From: Chlorokybus atmophyticus
Taxonomy: Eukaryota; Streptophyta; Chlorokybophyceae; Chlorokybales; Chlorokybaceae
Assembly: GCA_009103225.1 (NCBI GenBank)
Contig: RHPI01000017.1
Coordinates: 27,543-91,542 of the forward strand
Length of the DNA: 64,000 nucleotides
Reading direction: 5' to 3'
A program made the position numbers and the translations under genes. The number at the start of each line of letters is the position of its first letter. Within the stretch, counting starts at the first letter, position 1. Below the pieces are notes generated by a model that was given only the letters and a program-made list of their open reading frames with translations, made no database searches and had not been told where the DNA came from. Below are positions 63,852 to 64,000 of this stretch, piece by piece.

Positions 63852-64000
63852 GTATGTGTGCGTGTGTGTAGGCACGAACAAAGTTTATTCGCGTATGTGT
63901 ATGTTTAAGGCCAAGCCACTGCCTAGTCAGCGCATGTCTCTGCTCACGCACATGCGCAAGCGTACACTGATACAACCACACAGCCGTAGACACGTACCCC
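63852..64000 (+). other. Intron of the right receptor gene
   Basis: It follows the GTATGT donor at 63,852 and holds CACA-rich sequence; no further exon before the window end. Confidence 0.6.

Overview
This is nuclear DNA of a eukaryote. Genes have GT-AG introns, there is one strong host gene with 14 exons, and there are many retroelement relics, microsatellites and three long N gaps. I favour a green alga (chlorophyte or streptophyte). The reasons are a Kangaroo/PAT-type tyrosine-recombinase retrotransposon with its recombinase on the opposite strand (as I recall for Volvox Kangaroo), receptor-like kinases with a proline-rich stalk and one membrane span, and an RGG-rich NVL N-terminus like those of plants. 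This placement is inference; no marker gene fixes the lineage.

Layout. 1-859: end of an unrecognised coiled-coil gene (minus). 3,044-7,473: complete NVL/RIX7-type AAA ATPase gene (minus), 14 exons that join in phase to 979 aa. 9,868-12,159: unrecognised gene (minus) with a 40-residue tandem repeat, broken by a gap. 13,238-17,533: LTR element with Gag but no pol. About 18,950-21,450: decayed MULE-type DNA transposon gene. 23,116-24,349: unrecognised multi-exon gene (plus). About 26,930-29,461: decayed gene of unknown family. 29,836-30,153: 26-bp minisatellite. 30,300-31,724: 5' end of a Ty1/copia element (minus). 33,390-33,910: relic of DIRS-type reverse transcriptase. 34,190-36,270: 3' half of a Ty3/gypsy chromovirus (minus). 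37,678-39,734: F-box/propeller-like gene (minus), with a decayed tandem copy at 40,880-42,125.

Right third. A receptor-like kinase gene with a split C-type lectin domain, proline-rich stalk, membrane span and kinase N-lobe occurs twice as a large inverted duplication: left arm about 52,088-55,520 (minus sense), right arm about 60,645-63,851 (plus sense). The right copy is open throughout what can be read. The left copy has a frameshift and stop in the lectin domain, the ATP-binding lysine changed to methionine, and its kinase domain interrupted by a 6-kb Kangaroo-like element (about 44,569-51,246). A kinase C-lobe fragment lies on the far side of that element, at 44,446-44,567. Both copies carry a (CT)n tract of more than 400 bases on the sense strand, just before the first lectin exon.

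NVL acts in 60S ribosome biogenesis and the F-box protein probably in ubiquitin ligase targeting. The lectin-kinases are candidate surface receptors. The rest of the window is mainly transposon biology and its decay. Several perfect short hairpins with unrelated sequences are scattered through it. In one case comparison with a paralogous copy indicates that the hairpin is new.
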